A stretch of DNA of 64,000 nt from JAHQVI01 sp050330195. GTDB lineage: Bacteria > Pseudomonadota > Alphaproteobacteria > Rhizobiales > Rhodomicrobiaceae. The notes under the pieces are model-generated. The model had not been told where the DNA came from. It did no database searches and saw only the letters and a program-made list of their open reading frames with translations. A program made the translations under genes and the position numbers. Shown piece after piece: positions 36,627 to 45,006 of the stretch (within the stretch, counting starts at the first letter, position 1; each line of letters begins with the position of its first letter). Where the stretch lies: the NCBI GenBank assembly GCA_050330195.1, contig JBHJOB010000029.1, positions 5,534 through 69,533 on the forward strand, written 5' to 3'.

Positions 36627-38393
36627 GTGTCACGGCTTGAAAAGCTAAAATCCATAAAATCCCGATCAGCTCTCGCAATGTTGCTAGGCTTTACGCCTGC
36701 TGCACTTGCGTTCGTGCTATTCAAAATACCGTACGAACAAAAGTATAGGCACTTCACGATCGCAAAACGTGGTGGAGGGGAGCGTGAAATCAATGCTCCG
36801 ATGCCACAGCTGAAATTGCTTCAGGCGCGCTTGGCTGAATTGCTTTACGAGTGCATCAAAGAACTGGAAATGGTTCAACCGAATAGGACTCGGGTCACTC
36901 ATGGTTTTCAACTCGGACGATCAATTATCACCAACGCGGAACAACATCGTCAGCGTCGGTATGTCCTCAACCTCGACTTAGAGGACTTCTTTGGCTCGAT
37001 TAATTTTGGTCGCGTTCGAGGCTTTTTTCACAAAGATGTGTCCTTTGAATTAGCAGAGCCGGTAGCAACAACGATTGCACAAATCGCTTGTTGGCAGAAC
37101 AAACTTCCTCAGGGAAGTCCGTGCTCACCCGTAATATCCAACCTGATAGGCCATATAATGGATATCCGGCTGCTTCGTCTGGCGAAGGCTACGAAGTGCC
37201 GGTACACACGTTATGCAGATGATATTTCCTTTTCAACGAATGCATGCGACTTCCCATCCGCGCTTGCAGTACGCAATGCCGATGCGCTGCATATTTGGAC
37301 TTTGTCCGATACTCTTGAAAGTGCAATTCAAAGAGCCGGATTCGCGGTAAATCATACCAAGACGCGCATGCAAATAAAGGGCTCTCGCCAGGAAGCGACC
37401 GGGCTGATCGTCAATGAAAAGGTTAATGTTAAAGCTGAATATGCACGCCAAACTCGTGCGATGTGCCACCATTTATTCAGCAAAGGGGTTTATGTTTTGC
37501 CTGCGCCGGTCGGGGAGACCGAAAAGCCTGACCCAACTTCCAATCTAGCTCCTTTGGAAGGGCGACTTTCGCATATCCATTTAGTGAAAAACCGCACTGA
37601 TTTAAGTGTCAATGAAAAGAAAGTTCGCGAATTTAAACCACCAAAATCTCCCGCGAAACTCTACGGGCGTTTTCTATTCTACAAACACTTCGTGGCTGCA
37701 AACTGCCCGGTACTAGTTACCGAAGGCCCCTCCGACATTATTTATTTACGCATAGGTCTACGCGCACGCGGTGAGTTCTTCCCGCGGCTGTGTCCAAATA
37801 AAAATAACAGCAAGTTCGGATTCCGTTTTCTTAATCCCTCCGAGACTCTCAAGGAACTTTTGGATCTCGGAAACGGAACATCGGGTATTGGGAAGTTGAT
37901 TGGTAGCTATAAAGCGAGATTGAAAAAGTTTGAACATAAACCGCTTTTGTCGCCCGTCATTTTGATTGTTGACAATGACAAGGGGGCTAAATCCGTTTTC
38001 GATCCTGCTAATAAAATGCTAAATGATATTGATCCGGAAGCATCAAAAATCTCACTAGATTCAGAAGATTCTTGGCATTATCTGGGTGAGAACCTTTATT
38101 TAATTAAAATCCCGCACGGTGGGGCAAAGGCAAGCAGAGTTATCGAGGATCTTTTACCTAGTGAATGGCTGGAGACAGAACTGAACGGAAAGAAGTTTGA
38201 TCCAAAGAAACCTCACGGCGATCACAACGCTTTTAGCAAGATTGCTTTTGCCAAAGGAGTCATTCGCGCAAATGCAGCGCAGATCGACTTCACAAAGTTC
38301 GATCAACTTTTCACCCTGATTGACAGTGCGATCCAGCATTATGCGGGAATACGCGCGGCATCTCAGCAAGCGTTGCTTAAGAAGAGTGCCTGA
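36627..38393 (+). CDS. Retron reverse transcriptase fused to Toprim (Ec67 type)
   Basis: A 588-residue protein starting at GTG 36627. The RT domain has retron hallmarks: NAEQH (the NAxxH motif, about 103-107), LDLEDFFGSI, LPQGSPCSPVISN, the catalytic YADD (196-199) and an ATGLIVN version of the VTG motif. After a linker, a Toprim domain has LVTEGPSD (about 363-370) and the acidic IVDND (about 447-451). RT-Toprim fusions define the Ec67 group of anti-phage retrons, in which the Toprim part is the presumed effector released when the msDNA complex is disturbed. Composition is more AT-rich than the host, indicating transfer. Confidence 0.93.
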   Translation: MSRLEKLKSIKSRSALAMLLGFTPAALAFVLFKIPYEQKYRHFTIAKRGGGEREINAPMPQLKLLQARLAELLYECIKELEMVQPNRTRVTHGFQLGRSIITNAEQHRQRRYVLNLDLEDFFGSINFGRVRGFFHKDVSFELAEPVATTIAQIACWQNKLPQGSPCSPVISNLIGHIMDIRLLRLAKATKCRYTRYADDISFSTNACDFPSALAVRNADALHIWTLSDTLESAIQRAGFAVNHTKTRMQIKGSRQEATGLIVNEKVNVKAEYARQTRAMCHHLFSKGVYVLPAPVGETEKPDPTSNLAPLEGRLSHIHLVKNRTDLSVNEKKVREFKPPKSPAKLYGRFLFYKHFVAANCPVLVTEGPSDIIYLRIGLRARGEFFPRLCPNKNNSKFGFRFLNPSETLKELLDLGNGTSGIGKLIGSYKARLKKFEHKPLLSPVILIVDNDKGAKSVFDPANKMLNDIDPEASKISLDSEDSWHYLGENLYLIKIPHGGAKASRVIEDLLPSEWLETELNGKKFDPKKPHGDHNAFSKIAFAKGVIRANAAQIDFTKFDQLFTLIDSAIQHYAGIRAASQQALLKKSA

Positions 38394-38415
38394 AGCTTCA
38401 ATGAGAGGCCGCCTA

Positions 38416-38688
38416 TCAGCGGGTGTTCGGATCGCGAGAAGTGTGAAAGGTGGCGATGATTTCAATCAGGTCATCAATCAGGTGATAAACTAAAATGACG
38501 CGGGTCTTCGGAACGTACCGCTCGAACGTATCGGTGTCGGGATGGTAGATGGCGGCGCGAGGAAAGATGAGGAGGTTCGCCTCAGTCCGGGCAATACGCA
38601 AAGCGGTGTTGTGGGCGACGTCGGGCGGGAGATGAGCGAGGATGTCGGCCAAGTCAGCTGACGCGGCCGACGTCCACTCAATCCTCAT
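38416..38688 (-). CDS. RelE/ParE-type toxin
   Basis: A 90-residue toxin of the ParE/RelE superfamily: RIEWTSAASADLADILAHL at the start, then FPRAAIYH and RVILVYHLIDDLIEIIATFHT, the typical beta-sheet end. It overlaps its antitoxin gene by 4 bp. The target (gyrase or ribosome-bound mRNA) cannot be assigned from sequence alone. Confidence 0.82.
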   Translation of the reverse strand: MRIEWTSAASADLADILAHLPPDVAHNTALRIARTEANLLIFPRAAIYHPDTDTFERYVPKTRVILVYHLIDDLIEIIATFHTSRDPNTR

Positions 38689-38921
38689 ATGGCCGGATTG
38701 TACTTACGCAGTAGCGCCATAACTTCGGCGCGTGGCACATAGGTGCGCGGCGCGGCCATGCGCTCTTTCACAATCGCTCGCTGCTCAGCGGTGAGTTGTG
38801 ATTGCACAAAACCCTCAGCCTGTTCGAGCATTTCTGAGGCAATAGCTTGCTGCATCTCGTCCGGCAGATCGCGGACGACGGTGACAGCTTCCTCTAAAGT
38901 TGGCGTTCGTCGTGTGTTCAT
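38685..38921 (-). CDS. Antitoxin of the ParE/RelE-type pair
   Basis: A 78-residue protein beginning MNTRRTPTLEEAV, acidic and helical, with a C-terminal toxin-binding tail (RAEVMALLRKYNPAI). The start is placed at 38921; the open frame upstream to 38975 overlaps the next operon. No classical DNA-binding fold is obvious. Confidence 0.7.
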   Translation of the reverse strand: MNTRRTPTLEEAVTVVRDLPDEMQQAIASEMLEQAEGFVQSQLTAEQRAIVKERMAAPRTYVPRAEVMALLRKYNPAI

Positions 38922-38967
38922 GGCGGCATTATACCATAGTTTTGGGTAACGGGTAGCGTCGGACGAG

Positions 38968-39237
38968 TTACTCAAAAAGATCGGCGTGAGAACCGGTGCG
39001 GATGAGAATCACTTCCTCATCAGTCGTTTGGTAAATTAAGAGCCAGTCGGGCGCGATGTGACACTCTCGGCAATCCTGCCAGTCGCCGGTGAGTGTGTGA
39101 TCACGATTGCGAGGCGGCAGTGTCCGATCCGCTCGGAGCGCGTCAACGATGGAGGTCAGACGGTTAAACTTAAGGCCTCGTCGCTCGATGCGTTTGAGGT
39201 CGCGTCGGAATCGGGTTGTCAAGCGGAGGCTTTTCAT
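38968..39237 (-). CDS. YafQ-family mRNA interferase toxin
   Basis: An 89-residue toxin: RFRRDLKRIERRG at the N-terminus, DHTLTGDWQDCRECHIAPDWLL in the middle (the family's His/Asp region) and TGSHADLF at the end with the conserved SHxxLF. YafQ cleaves mRNA on the ribosome. It follows its antitoxin gene by 6 bp. Confidence 0.88.
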   Translation of the reverse strand: MKSLRLTTRFRRDLKRIERRGLKFNRLTSIVDALRADRTLPPRNRDHTLTGDWQDCRECHIAPDWLLIYQTTDEEVILIRTGSHADLFE

Positions 39238-39243
39238 ACCTCC

Positions 39244-39513
39244 TTAGTCGTCTGATTTGGCGGCTTCCTGCAAGATACTTGCCGTTGATCCGGTATGCCG
39301 CTTACCGCCGCCGCGGCGGGCTTCTGCGATTGCCGCCTTGGTCTCACGGTTGGGTACGCGCACCTCAAAGGGCAAACCGTCACGCAGGACGATCTGGTAC
39401 AGCAGAAGATTAACAGCGTCAGTGGTGCTCAAGCCGACCCTGGCGAGCACCTTCTGCGCCTTGGCCTTCACCTGCTTATCTACCCGGGCGTTGATATGGG
39501 CGTCTCGAGGCAT
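39244..39513 (-). CDS. RelB/DinJ-family antitoxin
   Basis: An 89-residue protein starting MPRDAHINARVDKQVKAKAQ (39513) with the ribbon-helix-helix pattern ARVDKQVKAKAQKVLARVGLS. It neutralises the YafQ-type toxin and represses its own operon. The open frame reaches 39567, but that part overlaps the operator. Confidence 0.87.
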   Translation of the reverse strand: MPRDAHINARVDKQVKAKAQKVLARVGLSTTDAVNLLLYQIVLRDGLPFEVRVPNRETKAAIAEARRGGGKRHTGSTASILQEAAKSDD

Positions 39514-39541
39514 TGTTTGTTGTCTCCACATATGGGTGAAG

Positions 39542-39561
39542 TGTAACACATACGTGTTACA
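39542..39561. promoter_or_regulatory. Palindromic operator of the RelB/YafQ operon
   Basis: TGTAACAC-ATAC-GTGTTACA, a perfect 8+4+8 inverted repeat 28 bp upstream of the antitoxin start. It is suited to a ribbon-helix-helix repressor. Confidence 0.7.
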
Positions 39562-39680
39562 AAGCAAATTTACCGGCCAGATTCATCTGGCGATGCTCAA
39601 GCGCGGACTCGACGAACCCCGGATCATCCCGTAACGTTCTGCTGAGCGCGGGGTGTTTCGATGGATAGAAGGGAAACAGC

Positions 39681-40913
39681 GTGTTTGAGGCGCTTTATTC
39701 ATTAAATCAGTACGAAGGTGCAATCGCATTGTTAGGTGTATTTGTCGGCGCAGTATCTCTTGCTGTATCGACTGTTATTGTGTCGCGAAACAATCGAAAA
39801 CACGACGAAGAGCTTTGGAAACTTGGGAAGCAAGAAAAAGAGGCGGAAAATGATCGCAATGCAGTTTGGGCTGAAAGCGAGTTATTAAGGAATAAACTCG
39901 CGAAGGTTAGCACGGAGCGCGATGAGAAGGCCAGAAAGCTTCAGCCATTCCTTGATCTTGCGCAGAGTGACGAAGAAGATATCTGGCTTCGTGAGCCGAT
40001 TGTTCTGCCGGATGGGTATGGCACGCGGATGCTCGACAGCGTTCCGGTCATTTGCCTAGCAAACCTGAAGGGCGGTGTCGGTAAGACGACCATCGCCGCA
40101 AATCTTGCAGCCTACTTTGATAAAGTTCACGGCGAGAAAGTGTTGCTGATAGACTTTGACTACCAGGGCTCGCTGTCAACAATGGTTGCGCCTGGACGAG
40201 ACTTCCACCTAATGCCGAGCGCTCAGTATTTGTTGGCGAATGAAACTCTGCCGGCAACTCAGCCGATTAAGAAGATGGATTGCGATAGTCGCTTCATCGA
40301 CTGCTATTATCGGTTTGCAACCTTTGAGACGCGAATGATGTTCGGCTGGCTGGCTGGTGAAACCACGGATGACATTCGCTACCGGCTCGCACGTGTTCTG
40401 CTCGCAGAGCAAGAAAAGGAGAACGGTCGGCTCTTCGACCGTGTGATCATCGATACAGCGCCGCGTTTGACGCTTGGTATGATCAACGGACTCACAGCGG
40501 CGACGCATTTGATCATCCCGACCATCTTGGATCGGATCTCGGCGGAGTCAGTGGAGAGCTTCCTCGCCTCGCTCTCGAAGCTCCAGCCAAAGCTGATGCC
40601 GCACTTAAAGGGGCTCCGGATTGTCGGCACGAAGAAACAGGAGCAACCTGAGAATCCACCGACGCGGCGCGAAGAGCCGGCGATTCAGATAATCAAGGAG
40701 TCGCTGAAAAAGTATCGACAGGAGGGACGGGTGTTTCTTGCAGATCAGACCATCCCCAACCTTGCGTACTTTAAGACATCCGACGACGAGGGAATCGCAT
40801 ATTTTCACTCGAAGAAAGTCCGAGATGTGATAGACCCCTTGGGCGAGGCGATCGCAGAATTTGCGCCATCCCAAAAGCAGGTAGAGACATATGCAGGCCG
40901 CAAAGCTAGCTGA
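39681..40913 (+). CDS. Membrane-anchored ParA-like ATPase
   Basis: A 410-residue protein. One TM segment (about 14-35, GAIALLGVFVGAVSLAVSTV) and a charged coiled coil (40-95) precede a deviant Walker ParA/MinD ATPase domain with KGGVGKTT (130-137), LIDFDYQGSLS and DRVIIDTAPR. Plasmid ParA proteins are soluble, so the N-terminal membrane anchor is unusual and argues against simple partition. The stop overlaps the next gene by 23 bp, and no parS-like repeats were seen. A role in defence or membrane sensing is an inference from its position between TA pairs and CBASS. Confidence 0.8.
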   Translation: MFEALYSLNQYEGAIALLGVFVGAVSLAVSTVIVSRNNRKHDEELWKLGKQEKEAENDRNAVWAESELLRNKLAKVSTERDEKARKLQPFLDLAQSDEEDIWLREPIVLPDGYGTRMLDSVPVICLANLKGGVGKTTIAANLAAYFDKVHGEKVLLIDFDYQGSLSTMVAPGRDFHLMPSAQYLLANETLPATQPIKKMDCDSRFIDCYYRFATFETRMMFGWLAGETTDDIRYRLARVLLAEQEKENGRLFDRVIIDTAPRLTLGMINGLTAATHLIIPTILDRISAESVESFLASLSKLQPKLMPHLKGLRIVGTKKQEQPENPPTRREEPAIQIIKESLKKYRQEGRVFLADQTIPNLAYFKTSDDEGIAYFHSKKVRDVIDPLGEAIAEFAPSQKQVETYAGRKAS

Positions 40914-41541
40914 CGTTGTAGTCTCGGCAGCCGAGAGCGCCAAGGCGTTGTTTAGCCAAAGCGAAAAGCAACAGCTGATCGCGGTCGCAGACGCATTGCG
41001 CGGCGCGGGGAATAAGACATCAGATCGCGTTATTCCGAAGGTTGCCAACAGCGGCGTTCTTACCCGTCCAGCACTCGTCCTCAAGCTTGTTCGCGATGGG
41101 ATTTCGGCAGCTTTTCCGAAAAAAGATGCTGGTTCGCGCGTAAAGGACCTCGACTTGTTGATTGCGGCTTTGTGCTCGGATGAAGCCGGTAACTTGCCGA
41201 CGCGCATTTCTGAAAAGGCGAGCGCTTCTACGGGAAGACAAAGCATGGGGCGTAACTCGGCTCGCCCCCTAAACGAAACCGCAATTGCGGGTTACCTGAA
41301 GAAGCTGCAAGGGTCGCTTGGAGATCCTCAACAGGGTTTGACTGTTGTCGAAGAGCTAAGGCGTGATCGGACGGCGGTCACGAAGGCTGAGGTCTTCGAG
41401 ATCGCTAGGCGCTTCACAGGAGCGACAGTGCGGAAGTCAGACACACGGGCGAAACTCGAGGGCCTCATCCGATCAATGTTCACTGGTCAAGCGCGGCGCG
41501 ACAGCAAGGGCGAGGCCATGCAGAAGACGGGCACGGTTTAA
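40891..41541 (+). CDS. Helical partner of the membrane ParA-like ATPase
   Basis: A 216-residue, mostly helical, basic protein (SAAESAKALFSQSEKQQLIA; ELRRDRTAVTKAEVFEIARR). It overlaps the ATPase gene by 23 bp, so the two are surely co-expressed. No known ParB, CopG or HTH pattern is evident. The C-terminal region (TKAEVFEIARRFTGATVRKS) could be a small DNA- or RNA-binding helical domain. Family unknown. Confidence 0.65.
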   Translation: MQAAKLADVVVSAAESAKALFSQSEKQQLIAVADALRGAGNKTSDRVIPKVANSGVLTRPALVLKLVRDGISAAFPKKDAGSRVKDLDLLIAALCSDEAGNLPTRISEKASASTGRQSMGRNSARPLNETAIAGYLKKLQGSLGDPQQGLTVVEELRRDRTAVTKAEVFEIARRFTGATVRKSDTRAKLEGLIRSMFTGQARRDSKGEAMQKTGTV

Positions 41542-42059
41542 AAACCGAAATCTCGATCAAGCAACCATATACTGTAAGGGTCTTTGCACTATTCAAATGC
41601 GACTGTGCCAGCGGAGCGGGAGCGAGCTGAGGACTCGCGCTGTCCCGATAGACAAATAAGCCGCCCCTAGGTCACTTCCGGACATCTACCGAATGTCTGA
41701 GTTGAGGCGTGAGCAAGTCCATATCACTAAGGTACTGCCGTCGCGTGCATTAGATCGTCTGTATGGGGAAGGGACAACGAAATTCGGTGACAGTTTTCGG
41801 CTTGCTTCTCGGCTCCGTCATGCTAGAACGTTTCGTGAACGCATGGTGCGGAAGCATCAGGCTTTTGATAGACTAGATTTGATATGAAACGGCCGCACAT
41901 AAAAACCGACGACGAAAATACAGCGTACCCGGAGCAAGATGACTGGGTCGTCGTCTATGAAGGGCAAGATGAGGAGCTCGAAGTTATTTCTTTCTGAGTT
42001 CCGCGGGAAGGCACTCGCGAATCTGGTGTATAATCCGGTAAACCTGATTCGAGCTGGCG
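41542..42059. other. Intergenic region upstream of CBASS genes
   Basis: Contains a short hairpin-like segment around 41,605-41,650 and one possible small gene (41884-41997, listed separately). Otherwise there is nothing I can support. The promoter of the CBASS operon is expected in the last 100 bp. Confidence 0.4.
41884..41997 (+). CDS. Possible 37-residue acidic peptide
   Basis: An ATG at 41884 opens a 37-codon frame with strongly acidic composition (TDDENTAYPEQDD, YEGQDEELEV), 62 bp before the CD-NTase gene. There is no good ribosome-binding site. It may be chance. Confidence 0.25.
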   Translation: MKRPHIKTDDENTAYPEQDDWVVVYEGQDEELEVISF

Positions 42060-43034
42060 ATGGATATGATAAGCAGAGCCTTACAACAGCTGCATGATGA
42101 CGAATTGCGTTTATCACAGGCGCAAATCTCGGCTGGCTCGACGAGCCATCAATACATTGCGAACGTCCTTAAAAACCGTCGATACCGTGATCCAAACTTC
42201 CCGTGGATCATCGAAACGATTCTGAGCGGCTCCTACATCCGCCGCACCAAGCCGTACCCGCTCAATGACATCGATATGTTGGTGATCCTCGATGGCCACG
42301 GTTTGTATGAGTATAAATGGGGAAGGATAACGGCCGCGGAAGTGCGCGGCCAGGACTGTGGGAGCCCCGTCCAAAATATATGCAACGAGTACGGACTAAT
42401 TTGTTCAAAGCGATTGCTCGATCGATTTCGTAATGCGATCGCTGAGACATATCCGTTCTCGAAGGTGCGTAAAGATGGTCAAGCGATCAACGTACAGCTG
42501 AGCTCGGGCATCGGCCTCGACTTGGTGCCGTGTATCGAGGTATTCCCGGCCGATGGCTCGCGCGAATATCTTTATATTCCAGGCGGGACAAAGTCAGAGT
42601 GGATTATCACTAATCCGCGTATTGATCGCGAGATTAGCGATGCGCTGCACGCCTTTCATAACCGTCTACTGCGGCCAGCGGTACGGCTGGCCAAGCTATG
42701 GAACGAAGAACAGAATGCTTGTCGTTTGAAAGCGTATCACGTTGAGGTCTTAGTGTGGCGGGCCTTCGGTGCGCAGATGCCCGTCATGAATCTACGTGAT
42801 GGACTGACGCGGTTTTTCATGACCGCTCCCAACGCGGTGCTGAGCCCATGCGACGATCCGACCGGACTTGGCGGTCAGATTGACGGGTATCTAAGTCCTG
42901 CTGCGCGGTGGGAGAGCCACCAACGGCTTGAGGCCGCGAAGAGCGAATTGCTGCATAGTCTGCTTCCCGGAGCATGGAACTTTGTTGCGTGGAACCGGAT
43001 ATTTAGTCGACCATTGGAACTGATAGCGGCATGA
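42060..43034 (+). CDS. CBASS cyclic-oligonucleotide synthase (CD-NTase, SMODS)
   Basis: A 324-residue nucleotidyltransferase of the cGAS/DncV-like superfamily. The catalytic core has SGSYIRRTKPYPLNDIDMLV (GS at about 57-58, the acidic pair DID at 70-72) and a third carboxylate in GLDLVPCIEV (about 154). On phage sensing such enzymes make a cyclic di- or trinucleotide that activates the partner effector. The downstream gene overlaps by 4 bp and is a predicted membrane effector, so this is a minimal (type I-like) CBASS without Cap2/Cap3. Confidence 0.88.
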   Translation: MDMISRALQQLHDDELRLSQAQISAGSTSHQYIANVLKNRRYRDPNFPWIIETILSGSYIRRTKPYPLNDIDMLVILDGHGLYEYKWGRITAAEVRGQDCGSPVQNICNEYGLICSKRLLDRFRNAIAETYPFSKVRKDGQAINVQLSSGIGLDLVPCIEVFPADGSREYLYIPGGTKSEWIITNPRIDREISDALHAFHNRLLRPAVRLAKLWNEEQNACRLKAYHVEVLVWRAFGAQMPVMNLRDGLTRFFMTAPNAVLSPCDDPTGLGGQIDGYLSPAARWESHQRLEAAKSELLHSLLPGAWNFVAWNRIFSRPLELIAA

Positions 43035-43546
43035 GCGAAGAGGGAAGGCGAGAGCTCCAAAGGTTAGCTGAAGAGGCGATCTACTCGGCGAAAGGGCATT
43101 TCAAAACCGCCGATTGGATTGGCATGGCCGTTGCCGCGTACGTAACCGTGCCGCTATTAACATCACTGATCATTTTTATCTTTGACCCAGCCGAAACCTT
43201 TGAAAAGATTCTGGCGTTGCTGGGCGCAGCGTTTTCGGTCTTGGCGCTTTCGTCAGCCTGGTCAAACCGTAGTGACAAGTCAGAACGAGCGATGAAGTCA
43301 CATATGAATCTCGGAAACAAGTATCTGGAAGTCTACAAGGAAATGCGGGCGCATTGGGCAGGCAATGAGGCCACGCCTGAAGCGGTATCAGATTTCCGAC
43401 AGCGATTGAGTACGCTCGATAATCAGACGTGCAAGCTGCGGATCAGGCTGGTGGGTCGGTATTGGGCAAAGTTTACGATCAAGTCAGAGGTCGATCTTGC
43501 CTGGCTACTTGACGTATCTGGCGGCCTTGCGCAAAGACGGATGTAG
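43031..43546 (+). CDS. SLATT-domain membrane effector of CBASS
   Basis: A 171-residue protein with two TM segments (about 34-58 and 63-82, separated by a DPAETFEK turn) and a long helical C-terminal part. This is the pattern of SLATT (SMODS- and SLOG-associating 2TM) effectors. It is predicted to form a pore or disrupt the membrane on binding the cyclic nucleotide. Translationally coupled to the CD-NTase by an ATGA-type overlap. Confidence 0.82.
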   Translation: MSEEGRRELQRLAEEAIYSAKGHFKTADWIGMAVAAYVTVPLLTSLIIFIFDPAETFEKILALLGAAFSVLALSSAWSNRSDKSERAMKSHMNLGNKYLEVYKEMRAHWAGNEATPEAVSDFRQRLSTLDNQTCKLRIRLVGRYWAKFTIKSEVDLAWLLDVSGGLAQRRM

Positions 43547-43547
43547 A

Positions 43548-44523
43548 CTATCCGCTGCCCAAATCCTTCCCGCCATGAAACTTCTCATGAATATCACGCA
43601 GGCGTTTGTTGGTGACGTGCGTGTAGATTTGGGTGGTGGCGACATTTTTGTGGCCAAGCAGCTCTTGGACAGAGCGCAGATCAGCGCCGTGTCCCAGCAG
43701 GTCGGCGGCGTAGCTGTGACGTAACGTGTGCGGAGTAACTTTCTTTGAGATACCGGCCATGATGGCGCAGCGGGAAATCATCTTTTGAATAGAGCGCGGC
43801 GTGAGGCGCTGGCTGTCGCGCACCTTCGAGCGGTAGTTGATGAATAAGGGACGGGCCACGTCGCGGCGGTGGCGCAAATAGTGCCGCAGCCACTTTGCGG
43901 CTCGTGGCGAAATGAAGATGGTGCGGACACGTTTGCCCTTGCCGACCACGGACAGTTCGTAGGTGCGTTTTTTATCGTTGTCCTGGAGCATGGTGAACTG
44001 ATCGATATTTAACGCCGTCAGTTCGGAGATACGCATGCCGGAGGAAAAAAGCAGCTCCATGATGGTGCGGTCGCGTAATCCCGTCGGAGTCTTCGTGTCT
44101 GGCACCTGTAGCATGGCCTCGATGTCGCGTACTTCAAGGAAAGCAATTGTCGCGTCGGCTTTTTGCTTAGCGAGCTTTATCTTGGAGGAGGGGAGTGCTT
44201 CGATGTCCCGATCGGCCAGGTATGCGAGCAGGGCGCGCAGCGCAATCAGGTAGTAGTTCTGTGATTTTTTTGCTGAGGCGCTGACCGCGCGGCGCTTTGT
44301 ATTTCCGGGCCAGGTAGAGGCGGTAATTCCAGATGTGCTCGGGAGTCAACTCGTGAGGTTTTAGATGCGGCTGATTGGTTGCGCGAAGCCAATGCGTAAA
44401 GCGCCGCAGGTACTGCTGGTAGTTGCGTTGTGTGTTGTTCGAGAGGCCTTTCTCGACCTCGCAGTACTCGAGAAAAGGGAGGATATGCTCCGTGAGCGGA
44501 TTGTTACTTTTTCGGGTCGCCAT
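43548..44523 (-). pseudogene. Xer-type tyrosine recombinase, frameshifted at an A7 run
   Basis: Two frames together make one ~325-residue recombinase. The N-terminal half (44523 to about 44265) has the core-binding domain (LEYCEVEKGLSNNTQRNYQ). The C-terminal half (to 43548) has Arg in SSGMRISELTAL, Lys in VVGKGKRVRT, TPHTLRHSYAADL, LLGHKNVATTQIYTHV. The switch occurs at a run of seven A on the coding strand (plus 44265-44271); removing one A restores SKKSQNYYLIALRALLAY. It may be a true mutation, a homopolymer error or slippage. It is convergent with the SLATT gene. Confidence 0.85.
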
Positions 44524-45006
44524 CGACTACATTGTATCATTCGCACAATATTTATGAAGCGAACAAATGCAGGACAGGCGACTTTGTTGAGCGGTATTGT
44601 AGGAGTCGCACGCACTAAAGGTTGTCACCTTTAATTAAATTGGAAGACGGAAAAAAATCATAGCATATCGACCGTCATGGTCAGAATATTAGGTGCTCGA
44701 GTGATGTCAGGACTTGAGACTCACTTTCGTCTCCCCTTACTACGGGTGTTGGGTAGTATAATGCTATCGAGGTGTGGAATTAGCTGCAAATTTGGGTTAG
44801 TTATGAGAAATAATAACGCGTCGAGTATTGAGCCTCAAATTATCGTTCCGCACTTCATAAAAGCATTCACATCGAGAAATATGGTCTGGGTGAGAGCTTT
44901 CAACTCCTCGATCAGATCGGCGGCAACATGGCAATCAAATTTTTGTTCAGTTGAATAGGTTCGTTTTAAGTAAACTCAAATTCATCAGTAGCAATGGAGT
45001 CAGCCG
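44524..45006. other. Intergenic region, no gene supported
   Basis: Contains the inverted repeat TAAAGGT-TGTC-ACCTTTA (44616-44633), possibly an operator or the stem of a weak terminator. A 93-codon plus frame at 44677 lacks family resemblance and a ribosome-binding site. It is AT-rich relative to the host. Confidence 0.45.
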
